Shown piece after piece: positions 1-7,982 of a stretch of DNA of 64,000 bases. A program made the position numbers and the translations under genes. This stretch comes from JALYNX01 sp963780755 (lineage in GTDB: Bacteria > Actinomycetota > Acidimicrobiia > Spongiisociales > ZC4RG35), in the NCBI GenBank assembly GCA_963780755.1, contig CAWACX010000002.1:620001-684000 (forward strand), read 5' to 3'. Each line of letters begins with the position of its first letter. Position 1 is the first letter of the stretch. Under the pieces are notes generated by a model. The model did no database searches. It was not told the DNA's origin and saw only the letters and a program-made list of their open reading frames with translations.

Positions 1-748
1 ACTGCTCGTCGAGCACCGCTATCGACTGGCCCACCATCAAGGGCAGCGCCAATAACAGGTACTCGCCCACCGAAGACTGACCTCTGGGGACCGGCACCAT
101 CCGCACTCCGGTGCGGCGAGCCCCATACCACTGCAGGCCGAAATTGCCGATCGCCGACCCGATCACCGCGCCCCAGAGGAACCCCTCAGGGCTGGCCTCA
201 CCCACCACTGCGGACGCCAGCCCGCCGATGATGATCGCCAGGTTGTAAATCACCGGCGCCAGAGCGGGGACCAGGAAGCGGCGGTGGGTGTACTGCACCG
301 CCATGAGCAGGGCGCCAAGCACGAGGAACACCTGGGCCGGGAGCACGAGCCGGGTGAGGGAGACAAGCCGGTCGTGATCGGCCACCACTTCAGGGAACAT
401 CAGTGACACAAACCAATCGGTCCCCACCCACATCAGCGCGGTGAGGGCCAGGATCGCGATCAGGGTGAACCTGAAGACCGAGCTGAACGCCCGGTCCAGG
501 GCGGCACCGTCCCCCCGTTCCAGGTGCCGGCTCAGTATCGGGATCAGAGTGATTGTGAGATAGGCGCCGGCGAGCAGGTAATTGAGGAAATCCGGGATGG
601 TGAACGCCTGGCGATAGAGGTCGCCTTCGACGTTGACGCCGATCAATGAGGCGAGCAGCGTCTCGCGTGCTAGCCCGAGGAGCCTCGACAGGAGCACGCT
701 CGCCGAGACCACCAGGGCGGCGGTCCCCATCCTCATCGGCCTACTCAT
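1..748 (-). CDS. murJ: MurJ/MviN-like lipid II flippase (3' end outside window)
   Basis: Reading the complement from the ATG at 748 gives an uninterrupted frame of about 249 residues to the window edge, so the C-terminal half is missing. It is a polytopic membrane protein with long hydrophobic segments. The N-terminal part resembles the MOP superfamily MurJ/MviN proteins: a SRLLGLARE-type helix near residue 22, then a conserved QAFTIPDFLNYLL stretch. MurJ moves lipid II across the cytoplasmic membrane for peptidoglycan synthesis. Its start overlaps the stop of the upstream PHP gene (ATGA), so the two are probably translationally coupled. A polysaccharide-export flippase of the same superfamily is the alternative. 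Confidence 0.75.
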   Translation of the reverse strand, partial: MSRPMRMGTAALVVSASVLLSRLLGLARETLLASLIGVNVEGDLYRQAFTIPDFLNYLLAGAYLTITLIPILSRHLERGDGAALDRAFSSVFRFTLIAILALTALMWVGTDWFVSLMFPEVVADHDRLVSLTRLVLPAQVFLVLGALLMAVQYTHRRFLVPALAPVIYNLAIIIGGLASAVVGEASPEGFLWGAVIGSAIGNFGLQWYGARRTGVRMVPVPRGQSSVGEYLLLALPLMVGQSIAVLDEQ

Positions 749-1593
749 GTCATCCCCACGTGGGCGCGCAGCCCCTCGACCACGGAGTCGGGGACGGCGA
801 GGTCGCCATACCCCGTCCCCAACTCGAGGCCCGGCTTGTAGGCACCGTGATAGTCGCTGCCACCGGAAGGGACGAGACCGAAGCGGTGGGCGAGATCGCT
901 GTACCCCTCGCGCTCGTGTCGGCGGTAGCCGGCGTAGTTCGCCTCCAGGCCGACCAACCCGGCCCGCACCAGTCGATGGAGGAGGTCCTCCATCTCAGCG
1001 GCACGGTTGATGGCGAGGGTGTGGGGGTGGGCGAGCACCGGCACGGCTCCCGATTCCCGAGCCAGCCGAATTGCGTCCTCCGGGGTGAGACGGGGCCGAC
1101 TGACGTATGCAGACCCACCCGCGGTCAGGTAGGACTCGAAGGCCTCCTCCTGTGACTCGACATAGCCTTTTCGCAGCATGACTGCCGCGATGTGGGGTCG
1201 GCCCACCGTTCCGCCGCCGGCCTCCATTTCGATCTCTTCGATGGTGACGTCCATCCCCAACTCGGCAAGCCTCAGGGCGATTGCGGCATTCCGCTGATCG
1301 CGTCCCAGTCGCAGACCTTCGAGCCGGTCCTGGAGAGGGCCCGGCCCCGGTGAGAGCCACAGGACTACGAGGTGCATGCCCCCCTGGTCGTAAGCGAGGG
1401 ACAGTTCGGTGCCCGGAATCAGCTCGAGCTCGGTCCCCTTTGCCGCCGCGACCGCATCGGCGATTCCGATCTGGGTGTCGTGATCGGTCAGGGCGAGGGT
1501 GGTGAGGCCGATCTCCAGTGCGCGGAGCACCAGCGCGGCGGGCTTCTCGGTCCCGTCGGAGGCCGTGGAATGGGAGTGGAGGTCTACCGCCAT
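745..1593 (-). CDS. PHP-domain phosphoesterase (RNase AM / YciV-like)
   Basis: A 282-residue protein of the PHP superfamily. Metal-binding motifs are visible in order: HSHSTASDG at residues 5-13, TDHDT near 36, HPH in the middle and GGSDYHG near residue 245. Family members remove phosphate from nucleotide 3',5'-bisphosphates or trim RNA from the 5' end (RNase AM, formerly YciV/TrpH); the exact substrate here cannot be read from sequence. It sits between the cyclophilin gene (37-bp gap) and murJ (4-bp overlap) on the same strand, suggesting one transcript. Confidence 0.8.
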   Translation of the reverse strand: MAVDLHSHSTASDGTEKPAALVLRALEIGLTTLALTDHDTQIGIADAVAAAKGTELELIPGTELSLAYDQGGMHLVVLWLSPGPGPLQDRLEGLRLGRDQRNAAIALRLAELGMDVTIEEIEMEAGGGTVGRPHIAAVMLRKGYVESQEEAFESYLTAGGSAYVSRPRLTPEDAIRLARESGAVPVLAHPHTLAINRAAEMEDLLHRLVRAGLVGLEANYAGYRRHEREGYSDLAHRFGLVPSGGSDYHGAYKPGLELGTGYGDLAVPDSVVEGLRAHVGMT

Positions 1594-1630
1594 GGGGTCA
1601 TCTGCACCCCGATGATGGTGGCTGGGACCG

Positions 1631-2419
1631 TCAAGAACCGGTTACGTCGATGGTCACCGAGTCGATGTAGACCGTCTCCAGAGGGAGGCTCTTCTCTCTG
1701 GTACCGGGACGGGTGGCGGTCTCGACTCCGGCAATGAGCTCCAGGGTCTCCTGACCGGACACCACCTCGCCGAGGACGTTGAACAGGGGATTGAGGGTTG
1801 AGGCCCCCTCGCCGGTGACGATGAAGAATTGGCTGCCGGTCGTTCCCTTGCCCCGGTTGTCCATCGCGACCACACCCGGCTCGTAGATGAAGTCCTCGGC
1901 CGGGAATTCGTCGGCGATCTCGTATCCTGGCCCTCCCGATCCGTCGGCCATGGGGTCTCCGGTCTGGACTTTGAAGTCCTCGACGACACGGTGGAAGACC
2001 TGGCCGTCGTAGAACCCTTCCCGTGCCAGGAACACGAACGAGTTCACCGTTTCCGGGGCTTCCCCAGGATCGAGGCGGAGGACGATCTGGCCACAAGAGG
2101 TCTCCAGCGTCGCCGTGACCTCACTGTCCGCAGTGATGTCTGCCTGAGGCTCGGGCTCGGTGAATTGGAGGACTTCCTCCTCAGGCGGCTGCTCGGCCCC
2201 GCAGGCCGTTGGCTGATTGCGAAAGCCTGCGTAACCCTGGGGCAGATCTCCTTCGTCATCCCCGAGGAATGCCCCCAACGCCAGGACCGCGACCACCAGG
2301 GCTCCGAAGACGAGGGCGGTGCCCAGCCGGCGCCACAGCTCCCGGCGAGCAGACTGCTTCTTCTCGGCCTCCAACTTGGCCGCTCGTTGTTCCTTTTGAC
2401 GTCTTCGCCTGTCGGTCAT
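1631..2419 (-). CDS. Membrane-anchored cyclophilin-type peptidyl-prolyl isomerase
   Basis: A 262-residue protein with a highly charged N-terminus (residues 1-28), one transmembrane helix (about 32-50) and an extracytoplasmic cyclophilin domain from about residue 95 to the end. Cyclophilin signatures seen are FHRVVEDFKVQTGD and GTTGSQFFIVTG. It should catalyse cis-trans isomerisation of prolyl bonds in exported proteins. It is the first gene of a minus-strand trio with the PHP and murJ-like genes and is divergent from ask, with about 84 bp between the starts for both promoters. Confidence 0.85.
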   Translation of the reverse strand: MTDRRRRQKEQRAAKLEAEKKQSARRELWRRLGTALVFGALVVAVLALGAFLGDDEGDLPQGYAGFRNQPTACGAEQPPEEEVLQFTEPEPQADITADSEVTATLETSCGQIVLRLDPGEAPETVNSFVFLAREGFYDGQVFHRVVEDFKVQTGDPMADGSGGPGYEIADEFPAEDFIYEPGVVAMDNRGKGTTGSQFFIVTGEGASTLNPLFNVLGEVVSGQETLELIAGVETATRPGTREKSLPLETVYIDSVTIDVTGS

Positions 2420-2503
2420 GGCGCGGCGACTTTAGGCAGGGCCTGGTTTCAACCCGGACCGGTGTTCGTGTTCCGTCGAGAAACCTTCCAAACTGTCATC
2501 GAC

Positions 2504-3496
2504 ATGCCGGTGACAGTCCAGAAATACGGTGGGACCTCGGTGGCCGACCCCTCCCGGATCCACGCCGTGGCAGATCGAGTCACCGCGACCCGGGGATCTG
2601 GTGAGGACGTGGTCGTGGTGGTGAGTGCCATGGGGCAGACCACCGACGAACTGCTCGCCCTGGCGGCCGCGATCAACCCCAACCCGCCGCCCCGTGAGAT
2701 GGACATGCTCCTCACCGCTGGGGAGCGAATCACCATGGCGCTGCTTGCCATGGCCCTCGACGCCCGGGGAGTTTCCGCCGTCAGCTACACGGGGTCACAG
2801 GCGGGGATCCTCACCGACTCCTCACATGGCGAGGCCAGGATCCGCGAGGTCACCGGCCACCGGGTGCGGGAATCGCTGGCCGAGGGAAAGGTGGTCATCG
2901 TGGCCGGCTTCCAGGGCGTCGACCCCGAGCGTCGTGAGATCACGACACTGGGCCGGGGCGGGTCGGACACCACCGCCGTCGCCCTCGCCGCTGCCCTCGA
3001 CGCCGAGGTATGCGAGATCCTCACTGATGTCGACGGGGTGTACACCGCAGATCCTCGGGTGGTCCCCGAAGCGCGCAAGATCGATTCCATCGGGTATCAC
3101 GAGATGATGGAGATGGCATCGTCTGGAGCAGGTGTCCTCATGCCCCATTCCGTGGAATTTGCCCATCGATTCGGGGTTCCCGTTCATGTGCGATCTTCCT
3201 TTTCCGCTGCTCCGGGCACCTGGGTCGTGAGCGATGCCCCGGCATCGATCGTGATTGGGTTGGCACACCGCCGCGCCGGCGACAAGGCCATGATCTCGAT
3301 CATCGGGAGCGGGGCGAGCACGGTCAGCGACCGGAGCGTCGAAGCCCTCGCCGATCATGGGATCGCCGTTCTCGACCAGAGCAGCACCGGCCTCAGCGTC
3401 ACCATCGAAGTGCCTGGCGAGCGTTTGGAAGACGCCACCAGGCTGCTGCATGTGACCCTCGACCCGCCGCTGGTCAACGAGGAGGTCCCGGCATGA
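2504..3496 (+). CDS. ask: Aspartate kinase, short form with one apparent ACT domain
   Basis: Phosphorylates aspartate, the entry step to lysine, threonine, methionine and diaminopimelate. The kinase domain shows KYGGTS at residues 6-11, the TAGERI region, and GRGGSDTTAVALA near residue 150. I start it at the ATG at 2504 because the family's conserved VQKYGG begins there; the open frame extends upstream without similarity. The product is 330 residues, whereas the usual enzyme is about 400-420 with two ACT domains after the kinase. Here only about 75 residues follow the kinase, enough for one ACT (ISIIGSGAS...). The reading frame is intact. The stop overlaps asd by 4 bp. Confidence 0.88.
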   Translation: MPVTVQKYGGTSVADPSRIHAVADRVTATRGSGEDVVVVVSAMGQTTDELLALAAAINPNPPPREMDMLLTAGERITMALLAMALDARGVSAVSYTGSQAGILTDSSHGEARIREVTGHRVRESLAEGKVVIVAGFQGVDPERREITTLGRGGSDTTAVALAAALDAEVCEILTDVDGVYTADPRVVPEARKIDSIGYHEMMEMASSGAGVLMPHSVEFAHRFGVPVHVRSSFSAAPGTWVVSDAPASIVIGLAHRRAGDKAMISIIGSGASTVSDRSVEALADHGIAVLDQSSTGLSVTIEVPGERLEDATRLLHVTLDPPLVNEEVPA

Positions 3497-4506
3497 GCGA
3501 TCGGGTCGTGGCGGTTGTCGGCGCCACCGGCGCGGTGGGGCGCACCATGTTGTCCGTCCTCGAAGAGCGTGACTTTCCCCTGGGAGCCCTGCGCCTGATG
3601 GCGTCCGAGCGATCGGCGGGAAGGACCGTGGACACCGCTTGGGGAGCGGTCGAAGTGGAGGACCTGGCTTCGGCCGACCCGGAGGGAATCGACATCGCCC
3701 TGTTCTCCGCCGGCGGCGCCCGCTCCAAGTCCTTCGCCCCCGATTTTGCCGCAAAGGGCGCGGTGGTTATCGATAACTCGTCCGCCTTCCGCATGGAAGG
3801 AGACGTCCCGCTGGTGGTGGTCGGAGTAAACGATCACGCCGCGGCTGCCCACCAAGGGATCATTTCCAATCCGAACTGCACGACGATGGCGCTGATGATG
3901 GCTGCGGGCCCTCTGCACCGGGCTGCGACCCTGAGGAGCATCGTGGCCTCGTCATATCAGGCTGTTTCCGGCTCCGGCCAGCAGGGAGTCACCGAGCTGA
4001 TCGGCCAGGTCGACGCCCTGCGCCCGGATCTCGACGCCTTGATGTCGGGTGGCTGGGAGGATCCCGGAGTGGAACTCTTCGCCCGCCCCATCGGGTTCAA
4101 CGTGCTCCCCTTCGCCGGGAATGAGTCCGAGCACGGGTACACCGACGAAGAGTGGAAGCTGGTCAACGAATCACGCAAGATCCTCGAGATCCCGGGGCTG
4201 CTCGTGGAGCCGACCTGCGTCCGGGTCCCGGTGCTGGTGGGTCATGCCGTGTCGGCCACGCTCCGCTTCGATCGCCCGGTCACCGCGGACGAGGCGGTCC
4301 AGGTCCTCGACGCTGCGGAGGGGATCGCGGTCTGGACCGACAAGGTGCCCACTCCGCTCGACGCTGCGGGGATCGACGACGTGCTCGCGGGCCGGATCAG
4401 GGGGACCGTGGGAGAGCCCGGCGGTATCAACCTATGGGTCGTTGGAGACAATCTCCGCAAGGGAGCCGCGTTGAACGCGGTGCAGATCGCGGAGCTGTTG
4501 CTCTAG
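3493..4506 (+). CDS. asd: Aspartate-semialdehyde dehydrogenase
   Basis: Reduces aspartyl phosphate to aspartate semialdehyde with NADPH, directly after aspartokinase in the pathway. The 337-residue protein has the nucleotide-binding motif GATGAVG at residues 10-16, the catalytic cysteine in SNPNCTT near residue 128, and the SGSGQQG loop. The length is normal for the family. It is translationally coupled to ask (ATGA overlap at 3493-3496) and its stop overlaps the convergent gene at 4503 by four bases. Confidence 0.95.
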   Translation: MSDRVVAVVGATGAVGRTMLSVLEERDFPLGALRLMASERSAGRTVDTAWGAVEVEDLASADPEGIDIALFSAGGARSKSFAPDFAAKGAVVIDNSSAFRMEGDVPLVVVGVNDHAAAAHQGIISNPNCTTMALMMAAGPLHRAATLRSIVASSYQAVSGSGQQGVTELIGQVDALRPDLDALMSGGWEDPGVELFARPIGFNVLPFAGNESEHGYTDEEWKLVNESRKILEIPGLLVEPTCVRVPVLVGHAVSATLRFDRPVTADEAVQVLDAAEGIAVWTDKVPTPLDAAGIDDVLAGRIRGTVGEPGGINLWVVGDNLRKGAALNAVQIAELLL

Positions 4507-4802
4507 CGCTCCGTGCGGAGGAGGGCGGACATCCGCCGGCGCAGGGTGGGTGGCGCGTTGCGAAGACCGAGGTCCAAGGCGAAATGGGCGTCATCGGTCA
4601 CGTCGAGGATCACCTCTTCACCTTCGGCCCTGATGTGGAACCCGTCCAGCATCGGCGAGACCCTGATCTCCTGGCGCGACCAGTCGGCGACCTCGACCTC
4701 GCCGGCCTTCATCGACAACCTGTCGTCGGTGAGATCGATGACTACGTGTATCGGTACGTCGTCAACGCCGTTCAGCCTGAGCTGGGCGTCGTAGACAGTC
4801 AT
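4503..4802 (-). CDS. Conserved-looking hypothetical protein, 99 aa
   Basis: I do not recognise a family. The product is small, acidic and soluble, with alternating beta-like hydrophobic patterns (for example VPIHVVIDLTDDRLSM and EEVILDVTDD), consistent with a small beta-rich or PH-like fold, and ends in a basic tail. A purine-rich stretch just upstream of the ATG at 4802 could serve as ribosome binding site. It is convergent with asd, overlapping it by four bases, so no terminator lies between them. Confidence 0.6.
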   Translation of the reverse strand: MTVYDAQLRLNGVDDVPIHVVIDLTDDRLSMKAGEVEVADWSRQEIRVSPMLDGFHIRAEGEEVILDVTDDAHFALDLGLRNAPPTLRRRMSALLRTER

Positions 4803-4918
4803 CCTTTTCTTCCTCCCCTTGGTCGGTGTGAGCCTCCACGGTCATTGTAAATCCTGTTCGGCAATCTGTTGAGTGTCGGTTGGATGAATGCCCGAATGGG
4901 CTAGACCGCGCCACTGCC

Positions 4919-4924
4919 TAGAAT
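4919..4924 (+). promoter_or_regulatory. Candidate -10 box of the tRNA-Pro gene
   Basis: TAGAAT lies 10 bases before the mature 5' end of the tRNA, the right place for transcription to start a few bases upstream of it. I see no convincing -35 hexamer at normal spacing. Confidence 0.35.
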
Positions 4925-4934
4925 CCGCTCCCAT

Positions 4935-5008
4935 CGGGACGTAGCGCAGCTTGGTAGCGCGCAGCGTTCGGGACGCTGAGGTCGTGGGTTCAAGTCCCAC
5001 CGTCCCGA
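4935..5008 (+). tRNA. tRNA-Pro, anticodon CGG
   Basis: The 74-base cloverleaf folds cleanly: acceptor stem CGGGACG/CGTCCCG, D arm GCGC/GCGC, anticodon stem CAGCG/CGCTG with loop TTCGGGA (anticodon CGG), T arm GTGGG-TTCAAGT-CCCAC and discriminator A at 5008. The 3' CCA is not encoded. It reads CCG codons. Confidence 0.96.
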
Positions 5009-5021
5009 CTCAGACGATCGC

Positions 5022-5046
5022 CGTCCCCCTGCGTCGCAGGGGGACG
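5022..5046 (+). terminator. Hairpin after tRNA-Pro
   Basis: A perfect 11-bp stem, CGTCCCCCTGC/GCAGGGGGACG, with a 3-base loop starts 14 bases after the tRNA. There is no T tract, so it may act as a processing or stability element as much as a terminator. Confidence 0.55.
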
Positions 5047-5071
5047 ATCACCCCGCAGTTCCAGCGGTCGT

Positions 5072-5087
5072 ATCGACAACTGTCGAT
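5072..5087. promoter_or_regulatory. Palindromic operator upstream of arsR-type gene
   Basis: ATCGACA-AC-TGTCGAT is a perfect 7+7 inverted repeat with a 2-base centre, ending 17 bases before the ATG of the ArsR-type regulator. Size and position fit an autoregulatory site for a dimeric winged-helix repressor. Confidence 0.6.
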
Positions 5088-5104
5088 GTAAGCTGTCCTC
5101 CCAC

Positions 5105-5452
5105 ATGAAATTCCCCGCCGAGACCATCTGCCTGCCTGTGTCCGAGGCGTCGCTCTCCATGCTCGAAGCCGAGACGCTGGCCAGTGACTTCAAGGTCCTC
5201 GCCGACCCGATCCGACTTCGCTTGCTGAGTGTGATCGCCAGTGTTCCCGAGGGCGAGATCTGCGCCTGCCAGCTCACCGAGCCACTCGGTCGGAGCCAGG
5301 CAACGATCAGCCACCACCTCTCGGTGCTGGTGAAGTCCGGCCTCGTGAATCGCGAACAGCGGGGAAAGTGGGCCTGGTTCGAGATCTCTCCCGATCGGGC
5401 CGAATTCGTCCGCTCGGTCCTGGTCGGCGAGCCGACCCCATCCCTCGCCTGA
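5105..5452 (+). CDS. ArsR/SmtB-family metalloregulator-like repressor
   Basis: A 115-residue winged-helix protein. The core LADPIRLRLLSVI is followed by EICACQL, which resembles the ELCVCDL metal/arsenite site of ArsR, and then the recognition helix SQATISHHLSVL and wing residues. The two cysteines in CAC could bind a soft metal or arsenite, but no arsenic or metal-export gene is adjacent; the next gene is convergent. A perfect palindrome just upstream suggests autoregulation. Its target genes must lie elsewhere, or it controls only itself. Confidence 0.85.
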   Translation: MKFPAETICLPVSEASLSMLEAETLASDFKVLADPIRLRLLSVIASVPEGEICACQLTEPLGRSQATISHHLSVLVKSGLVNREQRGKWAWFEISPDRAEFVRSVLVGEPTPSLA

Positions 5453-5467
5453 GGCCGGCTCCGGGGG

Positions 5468-5887
5468 CTACTCGAAGCGGTCCTCGGGCAAGCCATGGCT
5501 GACCCGAAACACGTGCCCGTCCGGATGACGAACGTGCATCTCCCTGACTCCCCAGGGCATGTCGTTCGGAGGCCAGGTGATGTCGAGCCCGCTGTCGACA
5601 CAGAGGCGATGCACCTCGTCCACGTCGTCGACCCACACACTCATCCACACCCCGGAGTCCAGGTCGTCTCGACCGTCGGGGCCGAAGGTGGTCGCGATCT
5701 CGCTCTTCCCACGCCCACCCTGTCCGTCCTTGCACAGGAAGATCTCGCAGGCGCCCGATCCGACGGCCCCAAAGTCCGGGGGATCGCCCCAGTCCCAGAG
5801 CCGGTGCCATCCCCATTGCTCGAACCAATGGAAGCTGGCTTCGAGGTCGGTGACGTTGAGGATCGGCGTCACGACGTGAGCGTTCAC
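5468..5887 (-). CDS. VOC-family (glyoxalase/bleomycin-resistance-like) protein
   Basis: A 139-residue vicinal-oxygen-chelate protein with paired beta-alpha-beta-beta-beta modules: PILNVTDLEASFHWFE at the start, and PWGVREMHVRHPDG near the end. This C-terminal motif is typical of the bleomycin-resistance/dihydroxybiphenyl-dioxygenase subgroup. The substrate cannot be predicted. Its start overlaps the stop of the receiver-domain gene by four bases, so the two are co-translated. Confidence 0.75.
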   Translation of the reverse strand: MNAHVVTPILNVTDLEASFHWFEQWGWHRLWDWGDPPDFGAVGSGACEIFLCKDGQGGRGKSEIATTFGPDGRDDLDSGVWMSVWVDDVDEVHRLCVDSGLDITWPPNDMPWGVREMHVRHPDGHVFRVSHGLPEDRFE

Positions 5888-6234
5888 CGTGCCATCGCCT
5901 CCCTCAACTCGGCGGCATGGAAGGGCTTCAGCACCCAGGCATCGGCGCCGGCCCGCTTGGCCAGGAAGGTATCGGCCGAGCGGTCCAGTAGAAGCACGGT
6001 CCGGGGGCGATTCCCGTCCTGGAAGGCATCACGGATGTCCCGGATCACCGCCATGCCACCCATGCTGGCCACCTGCATGTCGATTATGACCGCATCCGGC
6101 TTGGTCTCACTGGCGACAGCGGCGGCGGTGGTGGGGTCGTCCGTCGACTCGATCAACCAGTCGCCCATCGATAGAGCGGCGATCGCGTCATTGGCCACCC
6201 AGGGTGTGTCACAAACGAGAAGGGCTTTCGGCAT
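5884..6234 (-). CDS. Stand-alone response-regulator receiver domain
   Basis: A 116-residue CheY-like protein without output domain. The phosphoacceptor region is AVIIDMQ (Asp about residue 52) and the conserved lysine is in WVLKPF. The N-terminal acidic pair is reduced to a single Asp in LLVCDTP, so metal binding or phosphorylation may be weak. No kinase gene is nearby; it is paired with the VOC gene through a 4-bp overlap. Confidence 0.75.
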   Translation of the reverse strand: MPKALLVCDTPWVANDAIAALSMGDWLIESTDDPTTAAAVASETKPDAVIIDMQVASMGGMAVIRDIRDAFQDGNRPRTVLLLDRSADTFLAKRAGADAWVLKPFHAAELREAMAR

Positions 6235-6306
6235 CCGCTGGGCACGATACCCCTGGGCCTGGCCGCCAGATCTGTACCGACGGGGCGACTCCTAACCTCC
6301 GCCCTC

Positions 6307-7533
6307 GTGCACCGCCTGGTATTGACCGTTGCCATCCTGCTGATCCCGGCTGTCGGTTTGGCCCAGGAGGAACCCGAGCCCGGAATCGACATCATCGATG
6401 TCAGCGGGCCACTGGACGCCTCTGCCCTCGAGTTCATGCGGACCTCGATCGAGTCGGCGGCGGAAAACGGCCAGGTGCTGGCGGTGCTCCAAGTCGACTC
6501 TCCAGCCGTGCTCGACGGCGAGGCGCTTGCAAATCTCCTTGGGCTGATCGAGAACCCCCCTCTGCCGGTCGCGGTGTGGCTGGGGCCGGCCCCGGCCACC
6601 GCGTACGGCGGTGCCGCGAGGGTCGTCATGGGAACCGAGAAGTCGGCGGTCGCTCCCGGATCGCTGATCGGGATCACGTCGCCCACGGTCGCCGGGGACC
6701 CCGCGGTCGAAGCCGGCGATTCAAACACCAGGGAAGCGGTACCCGCAGAGGATCTGGGCCTACCTCTGCACTCCGGGGTCCGGCAATACCTGCAGAGTCT
6801 CAATGGGCAGACATTTCAAACTTCGGGCGGCCCGGTCGTGGTGGAGACGGTGAAGCCTTTCGAGGACGGAGTCACCTTGAAGACCCCGACCTATCGCGAG
6901 CCCGGGTTGGGCACCAAGTTCTTCCGGCTTGCGGTCACCCCAGAAGCTGCCTTCTTCTTCCTCGTCGTCGGGCTCTCCATTGTCTCTTTCGAGTTCTTCG
7001 CCATCGGTCCCGGGGTCGCGGCCGGCGTTGCCGCGATCTCACTTCTCCTCGCCGGTTGGGGCATCGTCAACCTCCCCATCCGCTGGTGGGCGCTCGCTCT
7101 CGCGCTATTGGGATGGGTGACACTGACCGCGGCGTATCAGCGGGGCGGAGTCCTCGCCCTCACTGTGCTGGGGGCGGTGATGCTCCAGGTCGCGGGGACG
7201 TTCTATGTCGACGGCTCAGGACAGATCGACCCGCGGTGGTACCTGGTCCTGCCCTCGGTCCTCGCCGTCCTCTTCTTCTTCCTCCTGGCGATGCCGACAG
7301 TGCAACGGGCGCGCTTCTCCACCCAGACCATCGGGCGTGATTCTCTGGTTGGAGAGCCCGGTGTCGCATTGGCGGACTTCGACCCGGACGGGGTGGTGGA
7401 GGTGCATGGAGCCCGTTGGCGGGCCACGGCTCACCGCGAGGCCAGGGTCAGCCAGGGCTCGGACGTGGTGGTCACTGGGGTCGACGGCATGTTCCTCGAA
7501 GTCGACGTGCCGTCGACAGGTCGCGAAAACTGA
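6307..7533 (+). CDS. NfeD-type membrane protein with ClpP-like domain, probably protease-dead
   Basis: A 408-residue protein with a signal peptide (residues 1-19), a ClpP/SPP-like extracytoplasmic domain (about 25-170), four or more transmembrane helices (about 210-340) and a C-terminal OB-fold NfeD domain beginning at LVGEPGVAL. In active family members the catalytic serine lies in an AASAG-type motif; here the aligned segment reads ATAYGG, so the serine seems lost. Full-length NfeD proteins usually pair with stomatin-like SPFH proteins; here the SPFH gene is far away, beside a second, short NfeD gene. GTG start. Confidence 0.8.
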   Translation: MHRLVLTVAILLIPAVGLAQEEPEPGIDIIDVSGPLDASALEFMRTSIESAAENGQVLAVLQVDSPAVLDGEALANLLGLIENPPLPVAVWLGPAPATAYGGAARVVMGTEKSAVAPGSLIGITSPTVAGDPAVEAGDSNTREAVPAEDLGLPLHSGVRQYLQSLNGQTFQTSGGPVVVETVKPFEDGVTLKTPTYREPGLGTKFFRLAVTPEAAFFFLVVGLSIVSFEFFAIGPGVAAGVAAISLLLAGWGIVNLPIRWWALALALLGWVTLTAAYQRGGVLALTVLGAVMLQVAGTFYVDGSGQIDPRWYLVLPSVLAVLFFFLLAMPTVQRARFSTQTIGRDSLVGEPGVALADFDPDGVVEVHGARWRATAHREARVSQGSDVVVTGVDGMFLEVDVPSTGREN

Positions 7534-7610
7534 CATTACGCCTGGAAAATCTTTCCTGGTGAGTCGCAGCCGTCATGAGTAGGTTTCCATGCGGTTGTCG
7601 CTTCAAACAA

Positions 7611-7618
7611 GGGAGGAG
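7611..7618 (+). promoter_or_regulatory. Ribosome binding site deciding the TTG start of whiB-like gene
   Basis: GGGAGGAG ends five bases before the TTG at 7624 but 14 before the next ATG at 7633, which favours the TTG start. Confidence 0.7.
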
Positions 7619-7623
7619 TCGAA

Positions 7624-7872
7624 TTGTCCCCGATGGACGATTGGCAGCTCGACGCGCTGTGCCGTGGAAACCACGCCTATCTCTTCTTCCCGCCCTCGAC
7701 CTTCGAACGTAAGGACGAGCGCGAGCGCAGGGAGATGAAGGCGAAGGCGATCTGCGGGGTGTGTCCGGTGAGACAGCCTTGTTCCGAGCATGCGGTCCAG
7801 ATCCGGGAGCCTTTCGGGATCTGGGGTGGTCTGACCGAGGTCGAGAGGAGGACGTTGCCTCTGGTCGGCTGA
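7624..7872 (+). CDS. WhiB-family iron-sulfur regulator
   Basis: An 82-residue actinobacterial WhiB-like (Wbl) protein. Four cysteines that ligate a [4Fe-4S] cluster are present: one in ALCRG near residue 13 and three in CGVCPVRQPC. The GIWGGLTEVERR turn typical of the family follows. Wbl proteins bind the primary sigma factor and DNA and respond to redox state or nitric oxide. It is monocistronic, with its own strong Shine-Dalgarno and a hairpin terminator at 7890-7937. The subgroup (WhiB1-7) cannot be assigned safely; the C-terminus is very short. Confidence 0.88.
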   Translation: MSPMDDWQLDALCRGNHAYLFFPPSTFERKDERERREMKAKAICGVCPVRQPCSEHAVQIREPFGIWGGLTEVERRTLPLVG

Positions 7873-7889
7873 CGCATCACAAATCGCAC

Positions 7890-7937
7890 AGGGCTCACCT
7901 GCTGGCCACGGACCTTCGTCCGGTCGGGGTGAGCCCT
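7890..7937 (+). terminator. Two-tiered hairpin terminator after whiB-like gene
   Basis: AGGGCTCACC (7890-7899) pairs perfectly with GGTGAGCCCT (7928-7937); the enclosed loop itself contains CGGAC-CTTC-GTCCG. A T-rich tail (TTCGATTT) follows. Confidence 0.75.
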
Positions 7938-7982
7938 TCGATTTGAGGGGTTCTTCCCCGTCCCGTCCTTAGGATCCCCCTG

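Noticed and set aside
1829..2503. N-terminal extension of about 225 codons on aspartokinase
   Set aside because: The open frame runs antisense through the cyclophilin gene; family similarity begins exactly at 2504.
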